A DNA stretch of 21,584 bases from a virus: IMG/VR virus record IMGVR_UViG_3300017741_000069, positions 1-21,584 of that record; one strand, given 5' to 3'. The notes under the pieces are model-generated. The model worked only from the letters and a program-made list of their open reading frames with translations, did no database searches and was not told where the DNA came from. Made by a program: the position numbers and the translations under genes. Positions 7,788-15,971 of this stretch are shown here, one piece after another; the stretch's first letter is position 1, and the number at the start of each line of letters is the position of its first letter.

Positions 7788-10700
7788 TTAATTACTTCTT
7801 ATTAATGGTGCACAAGAACTAGATGATCCAAAAGTTCCGCAGTTTTGTATATTACATGACCCAGATAAATCTACTACACCTCCAATAGAACTTATTTTAC
7901 CACTAAAAGTGTAACCAGAATAAGGTGTTATTGTAATAGGTGAAGGTGTTGTATTAAATTGAGAGACATTATAAGAATAGTAAGCTTGGTTAACATCGTA
8001 TGATGATGGTTGCCAAACTGAAGTTAAACCTGCTTGAGTATAAAACTGAGAAACATATTCACCATAAGGAGTTGTACTCCAAACAGTAGTTGATCCACTT
8101 CCACTACAATTGTAACCTGACTGCGGATTATGTGCTGTATAACTATAGCTTTTTGGTGTAGTTGTTGAAGCGTAATTAGTTCCACTTTCATCAGGAACAA
8201 TAACACACTGTGCAAAGTTTAAATCATCTGCATTAACCCAAGCCATAGGCATACCATCATTGTTTACCGTAGTGAACTCTCCATTTGTTGTTATTCCAGT
8301 AGCAATAATAGCATACTCACCAGGTGTATTAAAAGCAAAAACCATTTGATTGTAAGCAAAACTACCAACTGAACCTATACTTGTTAGCATAGTATTTAAA
8401 AAACCATTTTGATTAACATCATTTATATCTACAGCTAATTGCCAACCGTTAGGATCACTAGACCCAGATCTATGATAAATATTCCACCCATCAACACCAG
8501 CTGTTAAAGCTAAACTCAAAGGTTGAGAGGTGTTATAATCTTGATACAAGTTTAATGTAAAAACAATAGAACCTTGATTTAATTGTTGTTTTATACCAGT
8601 TGGATTAGTTGAAGTAACAGTTGTATTACCTAAGTGGAATGCACTTCCTCCGTTTTGTGTGGCTTTTCTTGTTGAGTTATTCCAAGGAGCTGGTAAATCA
8701 CTGGCTGATAAAGTATTATTAGAAATATACCAACATGCGTCTATATCACTAGGTGTGCTATTTGCTACACCTAATGGATAAGCTGTATTAGCTGATCTTA
8801 TAGCAGTGCTATTATCTATACAACCAGAATAAACACCTGAGTTAACGGGTTCAGGTCCAACTGTTATTTGTAAAGTTATAGGTGTGTTGTTATTAGCTGT
8901 ATCAGTACTTAAACTTCCTGTACCTAAAGCAGATAGTGTAATATCATAAGCATCTTCTACTGTTATACCTAATGTGTAAACGCCTAGTGGTGTATTAGCT
9001 GAGGTTTTTGATATTTGTCCAACATTGTTAGCGCCGGAAACACTCATTGTAAACTCAGTTGTAGCATTTCCAGCAGAATCTACTTCACTTACTTTACTGT
9101 ATTTTAAATTAATTAATCTATCATTAGCTATTAAAGATCCTGCACCATTTTCGGCTGCAAGCTCTGTTGTCGTTATTACTCCAGTTGTTTCTTGAGCAAC
9201 ACTAACATTTGGTAAAGTTTTAGAACCAACAGCTCCTGTAGCATTTGTTAAAGTAGGTGCTATATTACCTAAATTAGCATTTATTGAGAAACTTCCAGAC
9301 TCACCAGTGGCTAGCGTAAAAGTTAAAGTTATTATATATTCGTTATTCTGTAAAGAAGGTGGTGTTAAAGCTGTTAAAGATTTATAATCAAATATAGGGT
9401 TACCGGTTAATCTAACTTCAAAAGTATCTGGATTTTGAGAAACCCTTACAAGTGTAAAGTCTCCAGCTTGTCCGGCCGTGTTAACAGAATCTAAAACAAA
9501 ACCATTACTAGGAAAATTTAAATCAGCTCCAGAAGCATTTTGAACTTGAAATTGATTTGTAATAGTATTTCCACTAACAAGCGATTCATTATATGTTACT
9601 ACAACATTTGATAATTGACTAGGCCCATCAAAACCGTTAGCTACATCTGCGTTTAAATCAGATATTAAACCAACAGTGGATGTTTCCCAATAAATATCTA
9701 AAACAGAATCTACAGGTTCAGTTTCATATATAGCTAAATATGGCACCATAGATGCCGTAGTAACACCTATAGGATTTTTAGTAGATATTCTAGCTATTAA
9801 AGGGTTTGTGTCTAATTGATAAAGATTTCCAACACCCGTGTCACTTAATGTTTCTAAATCCATATTAGAATCATCAGCACTAGATATGCTAACAACAGTA
9901 TCGGTTAATGTACCTGGAAAATATTGTTTATTTCCAGTTGCAGTATTTTCTACCCTACCAAATAACTGTACAGAACTTCTGTATTGTTTTTGATCAGGAC
10001 CAACCTCTGAAAGATCTCTAGGTATTTTATTTATATTATCATTTATTAATACAACATTAGCTGTTTCACCATTTTCATTTCCAGGAAAAACACCTGATTC
10101 CCATGTGGTATAAGATAAATTAGCATTAGCTCCAAGATATTGTGTGGTGCTAAAAGTATAATTTTGAACATCTATTACCGATGCTATAACAGGAACACCT
10201 AGTATACCCGTACCACTTACTCTCATACCTTGTTGTATGTTTGCGTTTGCAGTAGCTAATTGTAAACTAGTGCTTCCACCAATTGAAGAAGCTAAATTAT
10301 CATTTGTTGTTGCTGTTGATATACCAGGCTGTTGAGGATAACCATCAAGTATACCAGGTAAATATGCATTATAATAATCTTGTTCATTTTGCTTAACAAC
10401 TACTTTATAAGAATACCAACCTCTAGGATTTATACTATAAGCAAATTTAGGATCAACAGAAACGTTAGGACTATTTGAATATAAATCAATATTTATAGGG
10501 TTATCAGTTGTTACAACATATTCTAAAGGATTAACACCTGGAGTTTGAACGTCTGTAACTTCAACATAATCAACATATTCACCTCTCATATAATCACCGA
10601 CTGCTGGTGCATTTGCTACAACAGCTGTTGCACTTAAGGTAAATGTATATAGATTTCCAGCAACAATAGCATTAACACCGTTTATATCAAAACCAATTGA

Positions 10701-12458
10701 AACCCCACCTTTTGGCACAGCATACAAGCCTGGTTCTGCAAAAGTAGTATTGGGTAAATTATTAGAACCTGATGTAATCGCTCCTTCTACTACAGCTTGT
10801 AAAGCGTTACCAAACCAAGTATATATTTCTATATCGTTTATAGATCCATTATATGGATTGTAAATAGTAGATCCTTTTGATATATCACCTGTTGAACTTG
10901 TTCCAGTTGATTCATCAACGTTAGAAAGTATAACAGAAGATTGTCTTCCAAATTTATCTACAAGAACAAAACCAACTTGATAATTTCTATTTTGTTTTAA
11001 CGAATGATTTGGGTACTCTATCCAATTATCAAAACCAACGCTATCTTGTTTGTCACCAACAGCTATTCTATAATTTAAATTAGAAGGAGGAGTATATTTG
11101 TCTTTAAAATTACCATAAATTATTCTATTGCCTACGCTTTCTTGAGCTAAAGCTCTTGTAGGTACTTTATCATAAACTCTAACAGTTTGTGTAGGAGATA
11201 AAGTTCTATATGGTTTTCTTGATTGATAATTGTATTCGTAATAATTTAAACTACTAGTTTCCCATTGTAAATAATTTATTGAATCTAGTACTTTTACAAC
11301 GTTTTGATCTGACTCTTTATAAAGAACTTCTATTTCTTTTATTTTATAGTTAGCAGCTGTAGTAGGTTGACAATTTAAAGCTTTATCTGGTAAAGGAATT
11401 ATTAATTTAATGTTATTAACATTGTTTTCAAAAAATTCTAATACAGTACTTCTATAAGCAGCATCTTCATCACCGTTAATAAAAAATCCTTTTTGTTTTG
11501 GAATAAAAGCTATTTGAGTAAACGGTGCCATTAAAGAATTTTCACCATCATCGTAAACCAACCTATAACTAAATCTTACATATCTACTTTCTAAATAGTT
11601 AGGATCACCAGGCCATGTTGCGACATCACTTTCATTTGTCATCGTAGATATTAAAAAAGTCATTTTATCACCTATGGCTAAATTATCTGAAGAATTACTT
11701 GGGGCTGAAGAAAGTGTAACAGTTGTTATTTCATTAGGTGACACACCACTTGTGACCGCACTAACAACAGTTATATAGTCGGCTCCATTTATTTTATCGG
11801 CACTTGCTGAAGAAACACTTATAACCGTCATACCAACTTCAATATTTGAATTAACATCTACAGAAAAAATAGTTGTTGGGCTAGTACCATCTAAAGTTTT
11901 AACAACTGATGTTGTAGTTTTTAATAAACTTATTTCTTCGTATGGATTATATTTAGCTACAGATATATCTGTTTCTTTTGTGTAATAACCACTGTTAGAA
12001 GTTGCGGTTGTAACGTTTATTTTTCTAGGCTGATTTCTGTTATCAGTAAAAAATAATAAATTTTCTATTAAATTTACACCAGTTATAGGAAAGTTTGGCG
12101 TAAAGTTTAAAAATGATCCTGAAACTAAAGTATTAAGAGTTGAACCATTCCAAGAAACTATACTGCAGTAAGCGTTGTCAGGTACATATACATTTACATC
12201 TTTGTTTTGTTGGTCTGTTAAAAAAACATATATTATAGAATTAGCTTTATCGCTGTAATAACCTATAACACTTGTTCCAAAAGGAAAGTTTACTTCTAAG
12301 TTGTTACCTAAGACATTTTCTAAAGCACCAATATCATCTTCTTCTGATTTACCTACAGAAATATTATAAGCATCTCTATACTCACCGTTAGGAACTAATC
12401 GATCATCAAGATCTTTATTCATCTTGGATCTTAGAAAACTATTCTTTATTTCCGCCAT
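7788..12458 (-). CDS. Very large tail protein: conserved N-terminal hub domain and variable C-terminal tip
   Basis: A 1556-residue protein, the longest complete gene here. The N-terminus (NSFLRSKMNKDLDDRLVPNG, then YRDAYNI and GALENVLGN) and LLFFTDNRNQPRKINV at 134-149 are hallmarks I recognise from marine phage tail proteins compared with the P22 gp10 family, so residues 1-700 are probably the tail hub. Three beta-rich stretches at about 187-269, 585-660 and 715-786 look like inserts. Residues about 1065-1200 resemble Ig or cadherin-like folds (VYTLGITVEDAYDITLS near 1160). The last 350 residues are rich in Ser, Thr, Tyr, Gly and Asn, with scattered Cys (1213, 1242, 1418, 1451, 1535, 1540, 1549), and could form a receptor-binding tip. 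The ATG lies 3 bases after the stop of the previous gene, so the two are translationally coupled. No enzyme motif was seen. Confidence 0.78.
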   Translation of the reverse strand: MAEIKNSFLRSKMNKDLDDRLVPNGEYRDAYNISVGKSEEDDIGALENVLGNNLEVNFPFGTSVIGYYSDKANSIIYVFLTDQQNKDVNVYVPDNAYCSIVSWNGSTLNTLVSGSFLNFTPNFPITGVNLIENLLFFTDNRNQPRKINVTTATSNSGYYTKETDISVAKYNPYEEISLLKTTTSVVKTLDGTSPTTIFSVDVNSNIEVGMTVISVSSASADKINGADYITVVSAVTSGVSPNEITTVTLSSAPSNSSDNLAIGDKMTFLISTMTNESDVATWPGDPNYLESRYVRFSYRLVYDDGENSLMAPFTQIAFIPKQKGFFINGDEDAAYRSTVLEFFENNVNNIKLIIPLPDKALNCQPTTAANYKIKEIEVLYKESDQNVVKVLDSINYLQWETSSLNYYEYNYQSRKPYRTLSPTQTVRVYDKVPTRALAQESVGNRIIYGNFKDKYTPPSNLNYRIAVGDKQDSVGFDNWIEYPNHSLKQNRNYQVGFVLVDKFGRQSSVILSNVDESTGTSSTGDISKGSTIYNPYNGSINDIEIYTWFGNALQAVVEGAITSGSNNLPNTTFAEPGLYAVPKGGVSIGFDINGVNAIVAGNLYTFTLSATAVVANAPAVGDYMRGEYVDYVEVTDVQTPGVNPLEYVVTTDNPINIDLYSNSPNVSVDPKFAYSINPRGWYSYKVVVKQNEQDYYNAYLPGILDGYPQQPGISTATTNDNLASSIGGSTSLQLATANANIQQGMRVSGTGILGVPVIASVIDVQNYTFSTTQYLGANANLSYTTWESGVFPGNENGETANVVLINDNINKIPRDLSEVGPDQKQYRSSVQLFGRVENTATGNKQYFPGTLTDTVVSISSADDSNMDLETLSDTGVGNLYQLDTNPLIARISTKNPIGVTTASMVPYLAIYETEPVDSVLDIYWETSTVGLISDLNADVANGFDGPSQLSNVVVTYNESLVSGNTITNQFQVQNASGADLNFPSNGFVLDSVNTAGQAGDFTLVRVSQNPDTFEVRLTGNPIFDYKSLTALTPPSLQNNEYIITLTFTLATGESGSFSINANLGNIAPTLTNATGAVGSKTLPNVSVAQETTGVITTTELAAENGAGSLIANDRLINLKYSKVSEVDSAGNATTEFTMSVSGANNVGQISKTSANTPLGVYTLGITVEDAYDITLSALGTGSLSTDTANNNTPITLQITVGPEPVNSGVYSGCIDNSTAIRSANTAYPLGVANSTPSDIDACWYISNNTLSASDLPAPWNNSTRKATQNGGSAFHLGNTTVTSTNPTGIKQQLNQGSIVFTLNLYQDYNTSQPLSLALTAGVDGWNIYHRSGSSDPNGWQLAVDINDVNQNGFLNTMLTSIGSVGSFAYNQMVFAFNTPGEYAIIATGITTNGEFTTVNNDGMPMAWVNADDLNFAQCVIVPDESGTNYASTTTPKSYSYTAHNPQSGYNCSGSGSTTVWSTTPYGEYVSQFYTQAGLTSVWQPSSYDVNQAYYSYNVSQFNTTPSPITITPYSGYTFSGKISSIGGVVDLSGSCNIQNCGTFGSSSSCAPLIRSN

Positions 12459-12461
12459 GTA

Positions 12462-13892
12462 TTAAAATTTAAGCCATTTAGATTTACCTCTCATTACTTG
12501 AACTATTTGATCAAGCTTAAGATTAGATATTCTTATTTTAGCATTTCTTAGCTTAGCACTTTTTTCTTGTTTAAATCTTCTTACAATATATTCTTGAACA
12601 CCTCTTGAAACTGATAGTATAGCATATATAATATAAGCATATAAAGCTTCTTCTGCTAATTTAGGTATTCTTAAATCTAAATCATAAGCATTGCCATCTG
12701 ATACATATTCTAAAACAATAACTTTATCTGCAAGTTCGCTTGTAAAATTAAATGTACCTTTTCTTTCGTCTATTTCAAACCAACCATTTTTTTGGCTTGT
12801 TTGCGGTTCTAAACCATATCTTTGACCTAATGAACCATTATAATATCCTTGCCAATATACATTAGCTTCACTAAATTGTTCTGTATAAGAACCACTTATA
12901 TTTCTAGGGTCATTAGAGTCCCAAGCTTTATTTACTTGAGATGTGACTTCTAAGTTAGAATTATTACTATCTTGAGTTGGTATACCTTCATCATCTTGAG
13001 CAGGTGTATTATATGGCCTAGTTGTAAGAGTATTCGCAGGTTGTATGGTGTGTAACACACCTTGACCATCTTTCCAAGCTAATCTAACATAGTTGACGTA
13101 GTCTTGCGGTATCTGTAAGCTTAAGCTTTTAGGTATACCTAATTCAGCAGATCTTACGCTTTTTAATGTATCATAACTAAATTCTTGTAAACCACGCCTA
13201 GCGTGAAATATAATATCAGTTCTTTTTACACTTGGTATAAGTTTACCAGGTCCAACATAAGCTATTTCAAAGTTGTCTATAACATCATCAAGTCTAGTAT
13301 AAGAATAACTACCTAGATTATCATCTAAAGTGTTTTCATTTAACTGTATTTTTAAGTAAGTGTTTATGGCTAAACTAGCGTTTACTGTTATTATATTTGG
13401 CGTTAACATTTGCCAAGGTTGAGTAAACTTAAAAGTTAAATTAGTTGAAACAGGTATAGCCACATCAACGTTACATGTAAAATTAGAGGTATCTACTATA
13501 GCAGTTACAGATCCATATACAGCTCCTGTAGATGAATTTGTTATAACCATACCAACTAAAACATTAGCATTACCAACTGTTATAGGTAAATTTATTCCAA
13601 CACCCGCGTTTACTATAACAGCAGTATTTGCAGCTGTTGTGGATGCTACAGGTGAAGAAGGTGTTAATTCAGTCCAAATGTTACCATCTGAACTTGTATA
13701 CATTTTAAAGCTATTTAAATTATATCCATTGGTTGCAGGATCAGAATAATTACCAGTACCAACGACTAGTGGTGTGTCAAACGTACTTGTTATAGTTTGT
13801 CCAACTCCAGCTAAAGTTATATTTTTCTGCTGAGCACCAGCGTAATACTGTCTGTTAGTTTCGGTTATTAAACCACCATTAGGTATAGACAT
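12462..13892 (-). CDS. Probable head-tail adaptor / tail tubular protein (P22 gp4- or T7 gp11-like)
   Basis: A 476-residue protein. The core block at 220-275 (VKRTDIIFHARRGLQEFSYD, then IPQDYVNYVRLAW) and the C-terminal helix block at 385-455 (LEYVSDGNAYDLDLRIPKLA, then AYIIYAI and EYIVRRFKQEKSAKLRNAKIR) match the layout of podovirus adaptor or gatekeeper proteins, which ring the portal exit and carry the tail. The N-terminal 200 residues are beta-rich and Thr/Val-rich. Within them, residues 88-157 (bases 13422-13631) look like one of the recurrent beta inserts (VGMVITNSSTGAVYGSVTAI). The C-terminus is basic (MRGKSKWLKF). The gene starts 3 bases after the stop of the 392-aa gene and ends 3 bases before the large tail gene, so the three are probably made from one message. 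Assignment rests on motif pattern and position. Confidence 0.65.
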   Translation of the reverse strand: MSIPNGGLITETNRQYYAGAQQKNITLAGVGQTITSTFDTPLVVGTGNYSDPATNGYNLNSFKMYTSSDGNIWTELTPSSPVASTTAANTAVIVNAGVGINLPITVGNANVLVGMVITNSSTGAVYGSVTAIVDTSNFTCNVDVAIPVSTNLTFKFTQPWQMLTPNIITVNASLAINTYLKIQLNENTLDDNLGSYSYTRLDDVIDNFEIAYVGPGKLIPSVKRTDIIFHARRGLQEFSYDTLKSVRSAELGIPKSLSLQIPQDYVNYVRLAWKDGQGVLHTIQPANTLTTRPYNTPAQDDEGIPTQDSNNSNLEVTSQVNKAWDSNDPRNISGSYTEQFSEANVYWQGYYNGSLGQRYGLEPQTSQKNGWFEIDERKGTFNFTSELADKVIVLEYVSDGNAYDLDLRIPKLAEEALYAYIIYAILSVSRGVQEYIVRRFKQEKSAKLRNAKIRISNLKLDQIVQVMRGKSKWLKF

Positions 13893-13895
13893 AAT

Positions 13896-15074
13896 TTAGC
13901 TTTTTTGATTTATTTGTTCTTGTTGTACTTGTTGAGCAGCAACTTGTATTATAGTAGGATCTTTAACTACTACTCCAGCGTACAATAGTACTTTTAATAT
14001 AATTTCTGTTTGCTCTGATTCATGAAGTTCAAAGTTAACTGAATTAGCACTATCATAAACATAGGCATAGTTATTAGAAGAAGAGGATGTAAAATCCCAT
14101 ATAGGATTTAAAGGTTTTCTTATATAATCAACATTAATTCCACTTTGTATAGTTTTTGGATAAACTGTAAGTTTATTATTTTCGTATAAATAAACTGGAT
14201 ATTTAGTAGAAGGTCTAGTTAATTTAGATGCGTTTAAGTGATAAATTTCTGATCTATCAACTCTTTGTAATTCAGTTGGTAACAACGCTCCAACTTCATA
14301 TGTTACCGTACCTAATCTATAAAAATTATTTGTTTGTGAAACAACTGTAATATTATTTATAAATTCTATTGGATCACCTAGTGTTAAAGTTTGAGCAGTA
14401 TCTGTTATAAACGCTTGATTTACACCTATTCCAAAACCAGTACCATTCTGTAATATATTTACAGTGTCAGAAGCATTTCCGACACTACCAGTAACTGTAT
14501 TACCTCTAATATAACTACCAACAGCTATATCAGGTTGAGGAATTATTGTGGTTGTTGTTATTGTTTTGTTTGGAGGAACAACATTACCAACTACAGTATT
14601 AGAAACAATACCTCTTGGTGTGTTGTTATTCCATATCAATGTGTTACCACTTATAGTATAATCTGATGATGGTCTTATTAAACCATTAACATAAACAGTA
14701 GTTGTTCCGTCTGCTAAATCACTAGCTGAAATATTTGTTATTGCGTAAGTGGTTGCGCCAGAAGAAGTTATAGTCCAAGTATATGATGCGCCGTTAGAGG
14801 TTGGTAAATTAAACGTATTGTTAGCGTAAGAAGCACTACCGTTTGTTTTAAATATAGATATTTTTTCATCAAGATTAAGCACTCTATCTGCATAATCTGT
14901 GTTAGTTTGTGGAATACGTAGCTGTTGGTTAAGGTCTTCAAAATATTTTTCAAATATCTCTAATTGAACCTGAGTACCTATTTTATTAAACTCAACAGGT
15001 GTCATATAACCTCTCTGTTCTTTATTTAGTATTAATAAAACGGTTTGATATACAGTATTTACGTTTATTGCCAT
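13896..15074 (-). CDS. Structural protein of the connector / tail region
   Basis: A 392-residue protein. The N-terminal 60 residues are helical (VYQTVLLILNKEQRGYMTPV, VQLEIFEKYFEDLNQQL). Residues about 83-156 are beta-rich, with VYVNGLIRPSSDYTISGNTL near 127-146, which resembles short beta domains of phage fibres. Residues about 169-239 (bases 14358-14570) are another Thr/Val/Gly-rich beta stretch. The C-terminal third returns to a conserved-looking block (DRSEIYHLNASKLTRPSTKY, then VYLYENNKLTVYP, VDYIRKPLNPIWDF) and ends with a Gln-rich helix. The place between the capsid genes and the adaptor suggests a ring or connector component, comparable to the ring proteins in crAss-like phages. That comparison is by position only. 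The gene opens the tail block after a 69-base gap with a hairpin. Confidence 0.6.
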   Translation of the reverse strand: MAINVNTVYQTVLLILNKEQRGYMTPVEFNKIGTQVQLEIFEKYFEDLNQQLRIPQTNTDYADRVLNLDEKISIFKTNGSASYANNTFNLPTSNGASYTWTITSSGATTYAITNISASDLADGTTTVYVNGLIRPSSDYTISGNTLIWNNNTPRGIVSNTVVGNVVPPNKTITTTTIIPQPDIAVGSYIRGNTVTGSVGNASDTVNILQNGTGFGIGVNQAFITDTAQTLTLGDPIEFINNITVVSQTNNFYRLGTVTYEVGALLPTELQRVDRSEIYHLNASKLTRPSTKYPVYLYENNKLTVYPKTIQSGINVDYIRKPLNPIWDFTSSSSNNYAYVYDSANSVNFELHESEQTEIILKVLLYAGVVVKDPTIIQVAAQQVQQEQINQKS

Positions 15075-15096
15075 TTTAGTATTTTAATTAATAATG

Positions 15097-15119
15097 AGGG
15101 CCACGTTTTAAGTGACCCT
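15097..15119 (-). terminator. Hairpin between head and tail blocks (weak terminator or 5' leader structure)
   Basis: The minus-strand RNA AGGGUCAC-UUAAAAC-GUGGCCCU folds into an 8-bp stem with a 7-base loop. One pair is a U-G wobble that exists only on the minus-strand transcript (the plus strand would have a C-A mismatch), which favours an RNA role on this strand. It begins 25 bases after the stop of the 252-aa gene. The tail after the stem (CAUUAUUAAUUAAAAU) has no clean U run, so termination would be partial. It could instead be a 5' leader hairpin protecting the tail-gene message. Confidence 0.5.
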
Positions 15120-15126
15120 TCACTAT

Positions 15127-15132
15127 ATTATA
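15127..15132 (-). promoter_or_regulatory. TATAAT-like box upstream of the tail block
   Basis: On the minus strand AACTATAATATAG contains a perfect TATAAT hexamer, and a second TTATAAT lies 15 bases upstream at the end of the 252-aa gene. Transcription from the first box would begin about at 15119, the foot of the hairpin at 15097-15119. No convincing -35 element and no Bacteroidota-type TAnnTTTG is visible. In DNA this A+T-rich such hexamers occur by chance, so this is only a candidate. Confidence 0.25.
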
Positions 15133-15143
15133 GTTACATGTTA

Positions 15144-15902
15144 TTATAACTTTTTCTCTATTGTTCTGAATATTTCTACTCCTTCATCAGTTTTAAAGAA
15201 TGCAGCCATTGCTGAGTATGGATTTTCATCGAACGGTACTGTCATTAATTTTCTATCGTTAGATCCCCAGTGAAAAGTTCTTTGGTCTTGTGATAGTTTA
15301 ATAATACCTAGTTCAACTGCTTTGATAGCTGTGTTTCTAAGGCCAACGTTTTCGTCATTAGCAATAGCTAAAAATGCTTCTGGATTTTTCTTAGCCATTA
15401 AAAGTAAATCTCTTTTAATTTCTTTAGAACTCATATCTGCAACTCTAGATCCCTTTTCAACTCGTAAAATAGCTTCAGCATGATCTATTTCTATATCTTT
15501 TGCTAAATTTAAAGCATCAATTTCAAAGTTTATTTGATCTAATTCATCTTCTGCAACCTTCATCGGCTCTAATTCATTGTAAATAATACTTTTTTTAGGA
15601 TGAAATATTGAAAGTAGTTTTTGTAGATTTTGTTTTTCTTTTGGAACAACTAAAGCACCGTCTTCAAAAATAATATGACCTAATATAATTTCTCCTTTTT
15701 GTTCATCAACAAAACATGAGTTTTGATTAGTTGCATATCTTATTTCTCTTTGAGTACCTGTTGACTCATCAAACCACATTAGTGGATATCTACGTGAGTT
15801 TCTTGCTCCTAAAGTATATGTTAAAGGACTTAAGTCCTGAGTTAGATAGTATGTTCTATCTTTTATTTCCCATTTAGGGGAAGCTTGTTTTTGTTTTGAC
15901 AT
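15144..15902 (-). CDS. Conserved phage protein of unknown function next to the capsid gene
   Basis: A 252-residue protein. I do not know its function. The N-terminal 110 residues form a compact block (LSPLTYTLGARNSRRYPLMW, REIRYATNQNSCFVDEQ, HIIFEDGALVVPKEKQNLQK) that I recognise from many marine Bacteroidota phages, always as a hypothetical protein close to the capsid gene. Residues 110-150 are Glu/Asp-rich and helical, 155-200 helical, and the C-terminus (TFHWGSNDRKLMTVPFDENP near 209, AAFFKTDEGVEIF near 233) is again conserved-looking. No signal peptide, membrane segment or catalytic motif is visible. It is the only gene with a terminator-like hairpin on both sides, so it may be expressed at a different level from its neighbours. 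A head-associated or maturation role is possible but unproven. Confidence 0.7.
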   Translation of the reverse strand: MSKQKQASPKWEIKDRTYYLTQDLSPLTYTLGARNSRRYPLMWFDESTGTQREIRYATNQNSCFVDEQKGEIILGHIIFEDGALVVPKEKQNLQKLLSIFHPKKSIIYNELEPMKVAEDELDQINFEIDALNLAKDIEIDHAEAILRVEKGSRVADMSSKEIKRDLLLMAKKNPEAFLAIANDENVGLRNTAIKAVELGIIKLSQDQRTFHWGSNDRKLMTVPFDENPYSAMAAFFKTDEGVEIFRTIEKKL

Positions 15903-15903
15903 G

Positions 15904-15917
15904 ATATAATATAATAA
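15904..15917 (-). repeat. 14-base leader repeat, copy before the 252-aa gene
   Basis: The minus-strand sequence TTATTATATTATAT ends one base before the ATG of the 252-aa gene. The identical 14-mer ends one base before the ATG of the scaffolding gene. It takes the place of a Shine-Dalgarno sequence and may aid ribosome entry by staying unstructured. Chance is possible because of the A+T-rich composition. Confidence 0.4.
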
Positions 15918-15937
15918 TAGTTAATAAAATAAAGGGC

Positions 15938-15955
15938 TGGGTGCCGAAGCACCCA
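15938..15955 (-). terminator. Intrinsic terminator behind the major capsid gene
   Basis: In the minus-strand transcript the sequence TGGGTGC-TTCG-GCACCCA forms a 7-bp stem closed by the very stable C(UUCG)G tetraloop. One more wobble and one G-C pair can extend it. It begins 16 bases after the capsid stop codon and is followed by the U-rich stretch CCTTTATTTTATT. A terminator here parallels the one behind T7 gene 10 and would keep capsid mRNA abundant relative to the tail genes, with some read-through. Confidence 0.8.
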
Positions 15956-15971
15956 ACTCTTTAAAGCAATT

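Noticed and set aside
8024-8215. Minus-strand 63-codon frame inside the 1556-aa tail gene
   Set aside because: It is an out-of-frame overlap inside a long, convincing gene, with no leader or recognisable product.
6130-12458. The 1556-aa and 543-aa tail genes as one gene split by a frameshift
   Set aside because: Each has its own conserved-looking N-terminus, and a clean TAA and a 26-base leader separate them.
14768-14953. Minus-strand 61-codon frame inside the 392-aa gene
   Set aside because: It is an alternate frame of a real gene with biased Leu/Thr/Ile content and no supporting signal.
15903-15971. Bacteroidota-type promoter (TAnnTTTG) in the gap behind the capsid gene
   Set aside because: No such box is present on the minus strand between the terminator and the next start; only A+T-rich leader is seen.
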